Positions 5,597 to 6,216 of a stretch of DNA of 6,216 bases are shown here, piece after piece. The notes beneath the pieces were generated by a model, which saw only the letters and a program-made list of their open reading frames with translations, was not told where the DNA came from and did no database searches. Source of the DNA: Dysgonamonadaceae bacterium (lineage in GTDB: Bacteria; Bacteroidota; Bacteroidia; Bacteroidales; Azobacteroidaceae); NCBI GenBank assembly GCA_031287395.1, contig JAITTA010000197.1:1-6216 (forward strand). Direction: 5' to 3'. Each line of letters opens with the position of its first letter. Position 1 is the stretch's first letter. A program made the translations under genes and the position numbers.

Positions 5597-6169
5597 TTAG
5601 ATCCTTACTGAACCACGGAAACCCCTGACAGCATAATAAGATTCTGCACCATTGTGATACACAAAAACATTACCGTAACGAAAATCAGCAAAGATGGCGC
5701 CCCCCAGTTTTCTGATATCAGCAGGTGTTTTCAACCAACTTGATGTTTTTGTATCAAAATTCCCAAGTTTCTGTAACGCCCGATATTCTTCTTCTGTTAA
5801 AAGCTCAATACCCATAGCAGCAGCCATATCTGCGGCACTACTTTCCGGTTTATACTCTTTCCTCGACTCCAAACTTTCGTGGTCATAACAAACACTTCTA
5901 CGACTTTTAGGACTTTCTGCCGAACAGTCATAAAAAATGTACTCGCCCGTATTTTCATCATAACCAACAACATCCGGTTCGCCACCGGTTCTTTCCATTT
6001 CACCCAGCGACCACAGTTTTTCTGTGTTCGTTTGCAACTTTGTTTGTACCTTATCCCATTCAAGACCTTGATGGCGATTCATGTTTTTTTCAAAGCGGGC
6101 TTTCAATGTACTGAGCAGTTCATCATGTTGCTGCAACGACAATTCCTTTTTTATTTTAACGTTTGACAT
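5597..6169 (-). CDS. DUF4256 family protein
   Basis: This 190-residue soluble protein of unknown function spans the usual full length of DUF4256. Conserved stretches visible in order are LKARFEKNMNRHQGLEW (22-38), GEMERTGGEPDVVGYD (56-71), the YDCSAESPKSRRSVCYD block (80-96) with two cysteines, LTEEEYRALQKLGNFDTKTS (124-143), SWLKTP (144-149), and the C-terminal FRYGNVFVYHNGAESYYAVR (163-182) plus GFRG. No signal peptide is seen. The charged, cysteine-containing centre could hold a catalytic or metal site, but no activity is established for the family. The start at 6169 is preceded by a 47-base visible leader containing TCTCTTTG (6201-6194 on the minus strand), one base off the -7 consensus; its -33 would lie outside the window. 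It appears to stand alone. Confidence 0.88.
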   Translation of the reverse strand: MSNVKIKKELSLQQHDELLSTLKARFEKNMNRHQGLEWDKVQTKLQTNTEKLWSLGEMERTGGEPDVVGYDENTGEYIFYDCSAESPKSRRSVCYDHESLESRKEYKPESSAADMAAAMGIELLTEEEYRALQKLGNFDTKTSSWLKTPADIRKLGGAIFADFRYGNVFVYHNGAESYYAVRGFRGSVRI

Positions 6170-6216
6170 CGGATGGGTAATCTTAAATCAATGCAAAGAG
6201 AATAAAAATAATACCT

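Noticed and set aside
5879..6166. Plus-strand 95-codon frame opposite the DUF4256 gene
   Set aside because: It is antisense to a full-length conserved family member and has no recognisable features.

Overview
The window looks like chromosomal DNA of a gut-type Bacteroidales species (Bacteroides, Phocaeicola or Parabacteroides; I cannot resolve the genus). The evidence is AT-rich intergenic DNA, start codons without clear Shine-Dalgarno sequences, two promoters of the Bacteroidetes sigma-ABfr type (-33 TTTG, -7 TAnnTTTG), lipoprotein signal peptides followed by acidic residues, and a TonB-dependent receptor paired with a surface beta-propeller lipoprotein.

Region 1 (positions 1 to about 4093, minus strand) is a vitamin B12 acquisition operon. 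Read in the direction of transcription it holds: a promoter (-33 at 4075-4078, -7 at 4048-4055); a complete cobalamin riboswitch aptamer (3867-4040); a leader of about 216 nt with candidate control hairpins and a possible 22-codon leader frame; a BtuB-type outer-membrane TonB-dependent receptor (1632-3650); a BtuG-type beta-propeller surface lipoprotein (448-1617); and the first 150 residues of a third lipoprotein with a PKD-like start (1-451), cut by the window edge. The BtuG-like stop and the third start overlap as ATGA, so these genes are very probably co-transcribed. The model is that BtuG captures cobalamin at the cell surface, passes it to BtuB for TonB-driven import, and the riboswitch lowers expression when cobalamin is plentiful.

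Region 2 (about 4094-4500) has no convincing gene. It holds a 59-codon minus-strand open frame without a start codon (4187-4366) that may be a gene remnant, a 10-bp inverted repeat (4373-4412) and weak hairpins near the end of the next gene.

Region 3 (4501-6169) holds three small stand-alone genes: a cupin protein (minus), a divergently transcribed DUF1398/YbcV-like protein (plus), and a DUF4256 protein (minus) convergent with the latter. The cupin/DUF1398 intergenic region has a good -7 element and a small inverted repeat. No RNA genes besides the riboswitch, no complete mobile element and no CRISPR array are visible. The least-described parts are the riboswitch expression platform and the 30-bp perfect palindrome sitting on the operon promoter.
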